A DNA stretch of 64,000 nt. Source: Hyaloscypha bicolor E (lineage: Eukaryota; Ascomycota; Leotiomycetes; Helotiales; Hyaloscyphaceae). How positions within the stretch are numbered: position 1 is the stretch's first letter; every line of letters starts with the position of its first letter. The translations under genes were made by a program, and so were the position numbers. The stretch lies in NCBI RefSeq assembly GCF_002865645.1, contig NW_020194589.1, forward strand, positions 728,812 through 792,811, given 5' to 3'. The notes beneath the pieces are model-generated. The model was not told where the DNA came from. It ran no database searches and worked only from the letters and a program-made list of their open reading frames with translations. Positions 44,701-55,619 of the stretch are shown piece after piece.

Positions 44701-45500
44701 CCACCTAGAAACGGACAGATAGTTAGAAAACTCTAATCAGATCCTCGAATAATACCTTTATGCTTACGTTAGCTATACTCAGGATAACTGGGTAAACTAG
44801 CTACTGCTAGCGGAGTTTGCTATAAATAATCACGAGTCGGAAATAATAGGAGTAATGCTATTTTATACTATTTACGGATAATACTTACGAATAGGTACTA
44901 AACCTCCATAATTAGTATTTAGACTTCTAGCTCGTTAGTAGTTAGATATTGTAAGTACAGACAAGTTTGCCGAATAGATAAAAGGAATATCAGATTTTCT
45001 ATATACGGAAATAGGAATAGCCTAGGCATGTTACGCTAATTAAGCTAACGTATCTCGATCTTTAGCTCTAGCTTTCCGCATAGGCGATAAAGTCTAGTTA
45101 GATATAAGGAATCTGAATATGGATAGGTTAAGTAAGAAGTTAGCCGAGAAGTATATCGGCCTATTCGATATTAAGGAAGTCATTAGTCCCATTACCTATC
45201 GTCTGGACCTTCCTCCAATATTAAGAATCTATAACGTTTTCTATACGAGCTTACTCCGCGCTACAGCTACGGATCCCCTTCTAGGTCAATACTAGCCCCC
45301 GCATTCGCGCGTAGTACTAGAACCAGATAATACGAAAGGTAGAGCGTGGATGGTTACCGAGATATTAGATTCCAGAATTACAAAGAACCGGGAAAAGAAG
45401 GTAAGATTGGAATACTACGTGAAATAGAAAGGCTACCCTCCTTCGTGGCGGCCTCCACGTGATCTGATACCGGGTTGCGAAGTATTACTCTACGATTTCC
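41770..45500 (+). pseudogene. Gypsy pol: protease, RT, RNase H, integrase, chromodomain
   Basis: The protease active site is LVDSRANRIAFIN (from DSGAN, about 41950-41990). RT is open at 42614-42883: [41 protein letters not shown]. The catalytic YxDD box is altered (IAYLNNILIYS near 43041, from a YLDDILIYS type). RNase H: YDSSDYINTGCLS with the first Asp. Integrase: VGYPGRVKTYKLL (the HHCC region), WEDITIDFIIKLPRS (first Asp), IMSDREP (second Asp). Chromodomain: WMVTEILDSRI, RLEYYVK, KGYPPSWRPP near 45350-45465, with one Trp turned into a stop. Nonsense codons and lost catalytic residues make it inactive. Confidence 0.92.
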
Positions 45501-45579
45501 ATATGCAGCACCCGAATAAACCGTTACCGATTAATGTATGGCGTCGCAGGAGCTCCTAGTTCTTTACGAGGGGGGGTAG

Positions 45580-45732
45580 TGTCACGAAACCACGTGACCA
45601 CGTGACGATGAGTCACATGATGAGTCATACTGAACGTCTATTTAGAGATAACACCCCGTACTATTCTTCTTGACTCCTTTGCGCTACGTCTTGTATCTAG
45701 AATCAATACATACCTTGACTCAAACCCTCACA
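45580..45732 (+). repeat. 3' LTR of the Gypsy element
   Basis: 153 bp, starts after the G-run at 45570-45577, ends CA at 45732, followed by ATTAG. Confidence 0.95.
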
Positions 45733-45737
45733 ATTAG

Positions 45738-45955
45738 TGCAAACAAATTAGTGGTACAAGGAATGCATCACTCGCTTAAGGCGATAACCACTGGCCTGAT
45801 GGGTGGCCCTTACTATCTAGGTGGTCATGTATACTACGTGGCCCTCAGGAACAAGAGGCGGATGACCTACTCGCCCACTCGTGATTATCCTAGACCCATT
45901 GCGATTCTGACAACCTATAATATTAATGACTGGTTGCCTCACCGGTATTAGTATA
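45738..45955. repeat. Right half of the host repeat split by the Gypsy insertion
   Basis: Continues the minisatellite, then CTCGCTTAAGGCGATAACCA and TACTATCTAGGTGGTCATG. Related copies: 7080-7190 (inverse orientation) and 48890-49060. The reverse-orientation copy ends next to a pogo-type transposase, so this is probably a terminal region of that DNA transposon family. Confidence 0.6.
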
Positions 45956-48199
45956 CCGCTCCTATTATGTGATAGATCCTAGCAGTTTTAATAGAATAAC
46001 TATAAAGCACCTGGCAGCTGGTCTCTAGTTACAATATCCTTTTTATATTTACTAAAGCAATATTCTATAACGTTTATAGTCCCGCCTGCTTATATGCTCT
46101 TTATTATATATTTTAGTATCCCCTATTTATAGAAACTAAATTAGATCCGTCTAGTTATATAGCCTCGCTAGGAAAAGTTTAAGGGGATCTGCCTAATATA
46201 TTAAGAGGTTAATCTATATAAATTATAATAGAGGTATTAAGCTATCCTAACTTTCTAAGAAGCTCTCGATACTTAGAATAATACTCTCTATATGAATTCT
46301 TATCTTATCTATTATCTAGCTCTTAATTATCTAGTGTACTACTTTATCTAGTATCTTATAAAGTTTTAGTATCTCCGGATACTTATTAGAGATATAGTAT
46401 ACTAATGCATTAAATATACTATCTATAAACTTAGTATTATTACTACTTACTTATTAGTTACTACTCTCTATTTAGACTAGGAATTACTTATATATACCCT
46501 ATAGCCTCTAGGCTACTAAAGAAGAGAATACCGAAACCTATATAGCTTAATAGAGTTATTAGCTGCTTTCCAAGATATTTTTATTTATATAAAAGATTCC
46601 TCTATTTCTACTTCTTAGTAGGCTTAATTAGGTCCTAATTATTAATATATAGCTTCTCTAAGAGGTAGTTTATAGTATATACTATATCTTAAACACCTCG
46701 CTTCCTCTTAACCTCTGGGTCCTTAACTCCTTACTTTACTTCCTCTAAGAAACGAAGGTAGAACTAGTACTATAGGACTCTATAGAACAAGAAGCGTATA
46801 TAATCTATAACTAATCCTTTATTTATAATAATAAAATATTGTAATACCTTTATAAAATAATTAGTAACTAAATTACTACTTATTAGTATTAAGAGGCTTG
46901 ATTTATACTATATACCTCTCTAGAGGAGTAGTTTATCCATTAAGAAAGGGACCACGTTATCCTATACTAGGGTGTCTCCGGTTTTAATAATAATAATTAG
47001 TTTATTTAGGCTTATGATCGTACTAAATAGTAAGGTTAGATAGCCGAACGCTTACGTAAATAGGGAGCGGTAGCTTTCAAGTAAGGTATCTATCCGTTAA
47101 GCTAAGTTAGTAGAGTAAGCTAATTATCTATCGAAGATGTTAGTTTATTACTTTCCTCATTAACTAGTCTCTGGTCAGGATAAGCTTCCCTAGCGGGACC
47201 TGAATAGGAGGGTAAGAGTGAGCCCTGAGTGATTACTAGCGAAGTTAAGGTAATAAGAGAACCAGGAGCTAAAGGGATTAGAGGTATCGCTAGGCGAGAG
47301 TTGAATGGCTCGCGAGTTATATTCACATGCCTAGGAACTCCTAATCTCGTAGGCAGCCTGCTATTATAAGCGCTTAAATCCTCATTTACCTCGATAGCGT
47401 GACATGTCTAGTGATTGCTCATGTCTGGAATGTCTCTTCTACCTTACGACTGAGATCCAAAGCCTATAGTTCAAAGCGGGGGATGTTGCAAAGGGGCTAG
47501 CTTATACGTCTCCTCATCTGCAATGACCGTACCTGGAGCAACTTCCTCTCTCAAATCGGGGATCTGGCCTATAGATTTTAGAAGATCCTAGCACAGGGGG
47601 GGGGGGGGAAGAGGGAAGTTAACCTAGCTAAGATATCACATTATTACTCATCTTTGAAAGTCTATAGGGTTGGATTTTCGCCGCAACGGTTTCTATATCT
47701 ACTTAATTAAGTCGAGTAAAAGTGTTAAGAACTATATAAATAGCCGCGATGAACTATAGAACTACTTAGCTATAGGGAGTGTACCGGGAAGTATTATGCG
47801 CTACCTTAGGTTATATGGCAACGTTCTAAGCTTAGTTAGTAGAGAGGGATATAGAGGGCTATAGAGAAAGTTAGGCGGCTTTGTTCTGTTGAGTAATATA
47901 CCGGTGCGATATGCTACCTCTAGTTTTGCAAGAAGATACATATTTGGGCTGAGAGAAATGGCCACGAATAGAGAAGTAGAGAGTGATCTCCTGAACGGGC
48001 CGTTCGAGAGATTATTAAACACGACAACCCCACAGCGAAGGGAGAGACTAGGATCAACTCTAACCATAGCCCCCATTTATCAGCAAAGTATTGGAAATAT
48101 CACGGAGCCCGATCTAGCTCCCTTTCCCACCGCTATAGTTAGAATTAGATGAGGAACCAAATCGGATCCCGGGTTCCCATGGGAGCATCTCCGTACAGG

Positions 48200-48275
48200 A
48201 GTTGTGACCAGAGCTAGACAGGGGGTAGAGACAGGGGGCAGAGACATGGGGCAGAGACATGGGGCAGAGACATGG
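48200..48275 (+). repeat. GGGGCAGAGACAT minisatellite, copy 2
   Basis: Five consecutive 15-16 bp units (GGGGGTAGAGACA, GGGGGCAGAGACAT, GGGGCAGAGACAT twice more). Same motif as at 25600-25650. Confidence 0.75.
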
Positions 48276-48889
48276 CCTAAACGAGTAGTGTGAATACTAT
48301 TTGATTAGTTAATGTACTAATACTGCTTATAATTAGATATACGTAAATACTAATATTATTACTGGTTTATATGCTTTATTCCTTAGACTACAAAACTTCT
48401 AAGAATCGTACTATAGTAACTTCGAGAATCCAAGTACCGGATAATATTCTCAGGATAACTTTACCTAGATCCTATCGAATCACTTTTATTACGAAGAAGG
48501 TTAAGGAGAGAAGCTGTCTAGAAAGCGAAGACTATAAGGCAAAGCTTAAAATCCGCGTCTTTCGAAGAGTAGAGGCTAGATTGCGCTTTCCTAAAGAATT
48601 AGAAAAGAGTAACGGTATAGTCACGATAGGAGATTTTCTCTTCAGGAAGCTTATGGTATAGGAGAATACCTTAAAGGGATTGTCTAGAGAAGGAAAGAAT
48701 AGTAAAGAGACAGTGGATTATAGGGAAGGACAGGAGTAGCTCGAGAGGACGAAGCGTGAGACTATTAAGGCTCTAATATTAATGAGGGATTTATAGTTAT
48801 AATAATTAAAAGAAGGGGCCAGCTGGCTCCCGTATCCTATATTTATTCGATTGAGTGAATACTATAAACCTTTTAAACGCCTCTCATTA

Positions 48890-49060
48890 TTTGGGTGTAT
48901 AGACTACCCAGGGGCCTTCACTATCTAAGTAGTCATATAAGTTATATTCTAAAAGTAACACTCGCTATCAGGTCGGGGGGATATAGGGTGGGATTACTGA
49001 GATAGTAACCCTCAAGAAAAAGCGGGGGATAACCTCCTCGCTTGCTCGTGATCACCCTGG
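48890..49060. repeat. Diverged copy of the 45820-45900 repeat with an internal insertion
   Basis: CACTATCTAAGTAGTCATAT and, about 80 bp on, GATAGTAACCCTCAAGAAAA then GCGGGGGATAACCTCCTCGC match the two halves of TACTATCTAGGTGGTCATG ... CCCTCAGGAACAAGAGGCGG at 45826-45860. Confidence 0.5.
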
Positions 49061-49762
49061 TGGATATGGAGCATAAATGTTAAAGAGGGTTAAATAGAAA
49101 GAATTACAATTTTGCATCACAGGCGACCCCTGATACCAAGGTGCCGCTAGCGCGTGGCATGCTTCCGTCTTTGCACAGTGATATCCCGAACCGTCGGTTC
49201 GAGAGATCAGAACACGGCCTCTGAGCAACCGCAGGCAGGATGCACCTTCCATGCATAATTTTGAAAGGAAAAGTGATCTCAAGAGCATAGCTAGTACTAA
49301 ATTTATCGAATGAGTTGGGTTCTACTTTGGCTCCCAGCTCGATTCCTATAATTAGAATGACACAGGGGAGCTAAATTGGACTCCCGTAATGGAGGTAACC
49401 CGTCCATCCAAGTATCGCCCTGACGCTCTCCTACGCGATTCTGGAGACGCTGCTTGTGCCGCAGAGTCATTTAATAGATCTTGCGCCCGGGCGGGTCTCA
49501 TTAGGCGGCGCTCCGCTGACAGTTTCTACTCGAGAGCGACACGCAGAAATTCATACGTAGCAGATCGATTTTTCTTGGCGGAGGTTTGTTCCGTGCCAAA
49601 TATTGCGTATGATCACGTGCTTACGTGACTCTAATTCCTAGCTAAACCAAATGCCACAAGGGTAGCTTTAGCTGGATTAAGGTCTTAATAAACTCCTAAT
49701 AGTATATACCCAAAGAAGGAAGTCGTAAGATAGAAAAGATTAGTAAGGAAAAACTCTCAGGG

Positions 49763-52500
49763 GCCAGAGGGCGACCTCATAGACCTTTATTACGTAATTC
49801 TTAAACCGCTTAATATTATTGAGAACTAGTCCCTAAGCCTTATAGATAGGGTAGTAGTAAATGATCCTCATATCCGTAGATAGATAGTATAAGTAAATAT
49901 CCTCGACATAGTCTTATATATACGAAACGCGGTTAAAGGTACGCATTTATTACTTATATAAGAGCTACTTATTTCCGATATAAATAATATATTAGGTCTT
50001 CTTATAGACGATAGGAAATTTATTAACTAGTTAGGAGGGCTTAGGAGTAGGAGATTTCTCCTTAACTAGGTCTTTAGAGGCTAGGACTAGCTATAGCTTA
50101 TAAGTACGAGTTAGAAGCTCTTATTAGGAGGCGAGTATAATAAAAAGATTAATAGCAGAGACCTTTTAAGAGATAATACCCTCGGGGCTTAAGTCTCGAG
50201 AAAAATCGTAAAGAATCTACTATAGTTATATTCATTCTGCGAGCTAGTACTTAATAACAGGCTTATTAACGTCCTCCTCCTCTTCTATAGCTACCTTATT
50301 CTATTATTTATTTAGTTACTTCTTTATTATCTTATTATGGATTTAGAAGAAGTAATCTTTCTTATATACCTCTATAATCTCGTCTTCTAAACTCTTCTTT
50401 ATATTCTTAAACTACTTATAGAGATCCTCATATTCCTTTATAACCTTCTTTAGGGCTTGCTTAATAAACTTATACTCTTATTTAATCTTAGTATATAGCT
50501 CTTTTACTTAGTACTTAAGGTTAATGATATTAGGATCTACTATAAAGAGGGGCTTTATAATCTCTTTAGGGACCTCCTTTAGAGTACTAGGGTTATACTA
50601 AATACTTATATATATAAAGGCCCGGGTTAGTCCATTATTAGAGATATCTTCCTTAAGGTAGGCATCCTATATATTAAACCTAATAAATTCATCTTAGTAG
50701 GCTATACTAAAGACTCTAGTATTAGGACTATACCTTAGGACCTAATTATATATAGAATTAGAGGTAGTACCTAGAGATAGCTATTAGCCTAGAGTAATAG
50801 AATAAGATTAAATAAGATATATACTATTAATTATATTTACTATACCTTAGCGGAAATAATAGCTTATTAGCCTATCTTCTAAGCTAGAGTCTCTCCTAAG
50901 GTAACTAATATAGAAATATAGGTTAAGTAAAGTATTACTTTAAACTTCGACTTTACCTAGTTATTCCTAGTTTAGATAAACCTATAAAAGACTAGCTACT
51001 TAAGCTATTTCAGCTTCTAGTATACCTTTATTACCTTTATATTTATACTCCCTAAGTTAGTAGTAAAGAAGGGCTTAGCAGATATATAGCTATTAACGAG
51101 GATTGTATTATTACGGATTATATAGGCTAAGATATAAGAGATTAGGTAAAGGATAGAGAGAGGGTTCTCTTAAAATAGGAAAGTCGTACTAAGAGGGGAG
51201 TTAGCTAGGGTTTAGGACCTAAGGAGAAGTAATATATAGTTTAGGCTTATTATTAACTCCCTTATAGTACTTTAGGGAGACCTCTATTACGAGAAGGTCT
51301 CTCTCTCCCTACTTTAGATTCTGTATTATCTAGAGGCAGATATCCTTATAATAGAGTACTTTATACTTCTATACTACTTCTCTAAACTCACCTAGCTTAG
51401 TGGTATTATAAGTCTGCTATAGTAGCTCTCCTAGCTTATTAACCTAGATAGTAGAGTAGTCGTTAATATTATTAGTTATAGTAATATCTCTCTCTTATAT
51501 ACTATAACCACTATTATAGCTAGTATCCTTATTAATACCTTTATTAAAGGTAGTAGTAGTAGTATTATTATTAGAGTTAGAGTTAAAGAGTTTATTAATA
51601 TTAAACTTAGGGCTATTACTAGTATTACTCTCATTATTATAATCTTCCTCTATTATATCCTAAGGGTATTTACCTTAGTTAATATCTTCTACTTTACTAA
51701 ATAAATCCTAACTAGCTTTTCCCTTTAATACGTAAATAAACTCTACTAAGCGGCTGCCTATATAGGCTTAGAATAGTATTATTATAGTAATATCGTATTA
51801 GTTATCCTTAGTAGGGAAGATAGACTCGTTATAAGCCTAGTAGTAGGTTAGTAGGAGAAGTAGGTCATCTAGTCTAGCTACTAGCTTAGGTTTAGATATT
51901 ATATTAAGATTGAACTTAACCTTTAGCTTAGTATTAATATACTTAGGATTATAAGGTTAGCGGGTATAATGAGAATAGAAAAAGGGTAATATACCTTAAT
52001 AACCTCGAGTAAATTATTTATATTTATTATATAGATTAACTTAATAGTAGAGTATCTTAAACTCCTACTAGTACTAGTTAATAGTTTTCCTCTTCCTCTC
52101 CTTTTACCTCTTTACTAAATAAGTCTTATAGATCTAGTAGAGGAATAATATTATCCTCTCCTTATTATAATTCTGCTTAAGAATAGCTGTATATTACGGG
52201 CTAGTATATTAATAGTTATAATATCTGCCTTTTATTAGCTATATCTAATTATATTATAAAGGCTTAAATACTATAGTAAGTATACCTAGTAAATTTCCGT
52301 CTAATATAGTAAATACTAGCCCTAGTATCCTTAGTATCTACCGGCTATAAGAACTATTTATTATTTAAATCTATCTCTATATACTAATAACCTTCCCTAT
52401 TAAGTACCTTTTTCTCTCTCTCCTTTAGTACCTAGTTAGTATTAGTACGTTTTTTGAGGATATTCTAGAGGGCTTTAAGAGTATACTCTGCTAGTACTTA
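49763..52500 (-). pseudogene. DUF3435 tyrosine recombinase (Starship-captain superfamily), RIP-decayed
   Basis: A minus-strand frame of about 900 codons can be read with TAG/TAA taken as former Gln (or Arg/Trp). It follows the DUF3435 layout: a catalytic core with LLVIEVSLKYYKGVNNKPKL, LREPSLYPLPNLLYLSLYNP and RLISYYFRQGIVNIINS (the region that in intact family members reads YCxRRGxxNxI and holds a catalytic Arg), SPNTRVFSIAYQDEFIRFN (H-x3-Y end), GLTRAFIYISIQYNPSTLKE, KEVPKEIIKPLFIVDPNIIN, a coiled coil (YKFIKQALKKVIKEYEDLYK), YDFSRDLSPEGIIS, and a C-terminal zinc-finger-like part (GNK, HVED-type and YYPIYKA near 49790-49960). DUF3435 enzymes mobilise giant fungal Starship elements and Crypton-like elements. 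Dozens of stops: non-functional. The 5' end is uncertain, around 52450-52600. Confidence 0.8.
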
Positions 52501-53436
52501 GATTATAGGAGCTATAATCCCGTGCGGGGTACTACGAGAGCGGATATAGGTAGCGGGTTATAATCGAGAGAATTAAACCTAAGAGCTATTAATAATAGAA
52601 GGACGCCTACTACTAAGAGCGAGATAACGAGAGAGGGGAGAGCTTTCGAAGATGGATATAGAAGTTATAGAGTAGTAATAGTATAAGATAGGGGTAGTAG
52701 CGTTATTAAATAAGGATTATACTTAATATTATAGGTAATTAATCGTGGCTTTTACTTATCTATATTATTAGTACTATTTTAACCCCTTAGCTGCTTTAAT
52801 TATAGGGTAATGAGTCGTGAGAAAGCGGAGATACCTATTATAGTATTAATATAGCCTAATAAGACGATGGTTAGTTGAGTTTATGAGTCGAGGGTTGTGC
52901 GAAGAATTAAAGTATAGAGGGTAATGGAGGTATGGAGGGCGGCCAGGAGAATATGCTACGAGGGTGCCTCGTAGAGGAGGGGATCGAATGTCGAGGTAGG
53001 GAGAACGCCGGAACTATTAAGAGTTAGAAGACGATAATAGTTAAAGGAGGATGAGTAAAAGAACCGAGTTTGCATAGTAGTAGTGGAGATGGGGAGGTTA
53101 TCTGAGAGATAGTAGACTTCGAGAGTCTTCGTATACGAGGGATCGTAGCTAAGGCCACGGGACTCGTTGAGTTCGAATCCTCTGAGAGGGAGAAAGTAAA
53201 GAGGGAATAGTGTGGAAAAGAAGCGTTTAAAGGAGGTGTAATGGTTACTGAAGATCGAGGGTAGGTGGAAACTGCGAGAACTTATATAGCCGGGAGCGGC
53301 CTGGAGGCAGAGATGGACATGGCCTGCTATGGCTGATGGGGAGCTGTTTCTGGCTCCTGGACTAAGGGACTGGGATGGTTAGGATAATTGAAGATGGATC
53401 TAGCAATTTTGGGAGGACGCGGTTATCGTCGCACTA
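52501..53436. other. Spacer between the DUF3435 relic and the Fot1-like element
   Basis: 52560-52870 is moderately AT-rich; 52870-53430 has normal composition. It may be the upstream flank of the DUF3435 gene (minus strand). No gene was recognised. Confidence 0.4.
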
Positions 53437-55603
53437 ACCGATGCCCCGCACCAAAACACGCCCCGCATCAAAAACACGCGAATTCGCATTTCGCCCGAAA
53501 CTTCAATAATTAATTACTCCACAACCACTTATCCAAATAGAATAATATTAAATCACAAGGTAGAATCAATTAAGCTCTTGAACTTGTACAATTCAGCTTT
53601 TTTATCTAAAGCGTTATAGTAGCGTAATTATACACGTACTCGATTTCGCCTGTGCTACCCCCAATATGACTACCTCACTGATTTGTGTAATTACCTCCTG
53701 CTGTGCTACTACCTTTACAGGACGTCTAGCCTTACTAGGTACCTTTCGCCTAGTTAACACCACTGGAGCAGCTTTTTTAGCCTTTAGAGCAGTAGAAACT
53801 AGCTGCTTCTTTAGTGCTCTCTTAGCGGCCAGCTCCACCTCCCCTACTAATTACTTCTAAACAGCCTTAGCCTCCTTATCTGCCGCTCTTTTTGCCTTCT
53901 CCTGTTTATTTCTAAGGGCATTCGCGGCCCTTTAGATCTTTCTTTCCAATTTAGCTTCCTCCTCTACGATTCTCAACCTCTCCTTCTCTTCTTAATACTC
54001 CCTAGCCTTAACCACCTTCCCAGGAGAGTAGCAATCGATCAGACCCTTATTCGCCTTACCAGCAAGATTCAAACGAACGCCCTATCGACCCTTCTTCTTT
54101 TAAAGCTCAATTGCTTTATATAAACCTCGATTTTCGTATTCTAGAACCGAGACTCGTACGGCGAGGTGAAGTATAGTTGAGAAAATCGTCTTAACCTTCT
54201 CAATTATAGGTTCTTTATCGTATACTTAATAAAATCAACGAATCGATTTCGCAGATCTCGGGGGACGTAATCTACCTGCCTTTTCAGGTAATACATATAT
54301 AGGGCGAGTAATAGTCTTAATAATAAGACTCCCATTAATCGGCTATATCCCTGATTTGCAAAATACCGATTAGATATTCTTTTCAGTAAACGCCTTATCC
54401 TAAGACCTCTTAAACTTTGGCCAAAAGAAGCTTTTACTCATTAAAACATACCCGCCCGATTCGTTTATCATTTTATCAAGCTCCCAAGAGTATATAGTCA
54501 ATAATAGTTGAAAGAGTCCTATATTAAGGGGCTAAAGCCAGTAAGTTGTATATAGAGGTAAAATCAATAAAATTATACCATATTAATCAGCCTAATCAAT
54601 AAACGCCATATTTACGTGACTTAAGTACCCATTAACAATAAGAAGACGTTTTTGAGTCGTACGTAATAGTTTAGTATATCGTTCAAAGACATTCTAAAGC
54701 CAAGATAACCCAATCGTATTATTTAACCATCCATTCGGCGAAACCGTAAAATGAGCCTTTGAATCAGTCGTAACTTCATTAACCCACGTACTTATAAGGT
54801 CTCCTGACTCGCCCTTATATACTAAAAGCGGTAGTATCCATTTCCCGATCGCAGATATACAAGCTAAGAGACTAATAAACTCGCGATTTCCATCCTACTT
54901 TACCTTAGTAATTCGACCTAATTCCAGAGCAGCTCTAGTCATAATTCTCTTCAAAGAACGCCCAAATCCCATTAAGAACCCCTTCTCGTCGAAGTTATAT
55001 ATGTTTTCGGGCGTAATTCGATATTTAGTAATCACTAAAGCGAGCTAGTAAAGCAGACACACGTCAGCAGATGCTCAAGCAGTACATTCGCGAAATAATA
55101 AAAAATCAAGAAACAAACCATACTAAAAAATAATTGGAACATAGGAGCGTACTCAGAGCTAGCACGTAGATTATCGATATTCCGTAAATAAAGACTCTTT
55201 AGCCTAATCGAATAACGCTTCACGAACTAGCTAACCCAGTTCTTTCCAAGCAGCCCCCCCCTAATCTCCTCTATAAGGTTTCTGACAATATGACTAGTCG
55301 GTAGTATTCCTCGATCAATAAGAGTATTAATTCGATGAATAAGCACCTCCTCTTACTCAATAGTAAGGCATTAGTACCAGAATGAATTCGCTTCCTTCTT
55401 TAACTTCGTAAGGCCACGGATTCGTCTAGAGACAGCGCTACGGTCACACTTGAACTCCCTAGCTATATTAGAATAATAAGTAAACTCCCCTCTTTGAATT
55501 ACGGCTACTGCCTGGTCGATACGACTTGATTTGACGAATTTATCGCGCATCTTAGTAGTAGTATTAGTCGTGTTTTAAGCGTGTTTTGGTGCGGGACTTC
55601 GGT
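53437..55603 (-). mobile_element. Fot1-like (pogo, Tc1/mariner) DNA transposon, full length, inactive
   Basis: 2167 bp with 25-bp terminal inverted repeats: ACCGATGCCCCGCACC... at the left and ACCGAAGTCCCGCACC... at the right, differing at two positions. Both run into CAAAACACGC. It is flanked by TA on both sides (53435-53436, 55604-55605), the family's target-site duplicate. One transposase gene on the minus strand. Confidence 0.9.
53614..55550 (-). pseudogene. Fot1-type DDD transposase, RIP-inactivated
   Basis: The start ATG at 55548-55550 gives MRDKFVKSSRIDQAVAVIQR, a psq-type helix-turn-helix (YYSNIAREFKCDRSAVSRRI), then a CENP-B-type second HTH (LTIEQEEVLIHRINTLIDRG, LPTSHIVRNL). DDE_1 catalytic core: YNFDEKGFLMG keeps the first Asp. 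The second catalytic Asp is changed to Asn (RLLIVNGYLSHVN, family LLxVDGHxSH). The third is also Asn (PLNIGLFQ, family LQPLDVGxF). Both are G-to-A changes. The C-terminus is a basic Lys/Ala/Val-rich tail ending at 53614. Several TAG/TGA stops. The protein would bind the TIRs and cut and paste the element. Confidence 0.88.
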
Positions 55604-55619
55604 TAAGCGAACCGAGGCA

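Larger units (their letters stand above)
39774..45732 (+). mobile_element. Chromodomain Ty3/Gypsy retrotransposon, full length, RIP-inactivated
   Basis: 5959 bp with 153-bp LTRs at both ends (TGTCACGAAACC ... CCCTCACA). Flanked by perfect ATTAG duplicates (39769-39773, 45733-45737). A polypurine tract GAGGGGGGG (about 45568-45576) precedes the 3' LTR. Order on the plus strand: gag with a CCHC remnant, protease, reverse transcriptase, RNase H, integrase, chromodomain. Stops at RIP sites are scattered through all domains. It inserted into the minisatellite of another element, so it is the younger of the two. Confidence 0.95.
45956..49762. other. Mixed relic region, no supported gene
   Basis: 45960-47440 is AT-rich. 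A minus-strand frame with RIP-type stops can be followed around 46300-47000 (e.g. DKLLL-stop-RGI, EVKRKRGV) but I cannot identify it. 47440-48230 has normal composition, including a run of 13 G near 47588 and an ORF at 47889-48152 without similarity. 48280-48890 is AT-rich with one unidentified ORF (48371-48661). 49060-49640 has normal composition with no gene recognised. Confidence 0.45.

Noticed and set aside
49380..49460. CCGTCCATCCAAGTAT, resembling the reverse complement of part of a 5S rRNA
   Set aside because: Only this short string fits. The remainder does not match 5S helices or the internal control region, and the fungal 5S sequence differs at this point.
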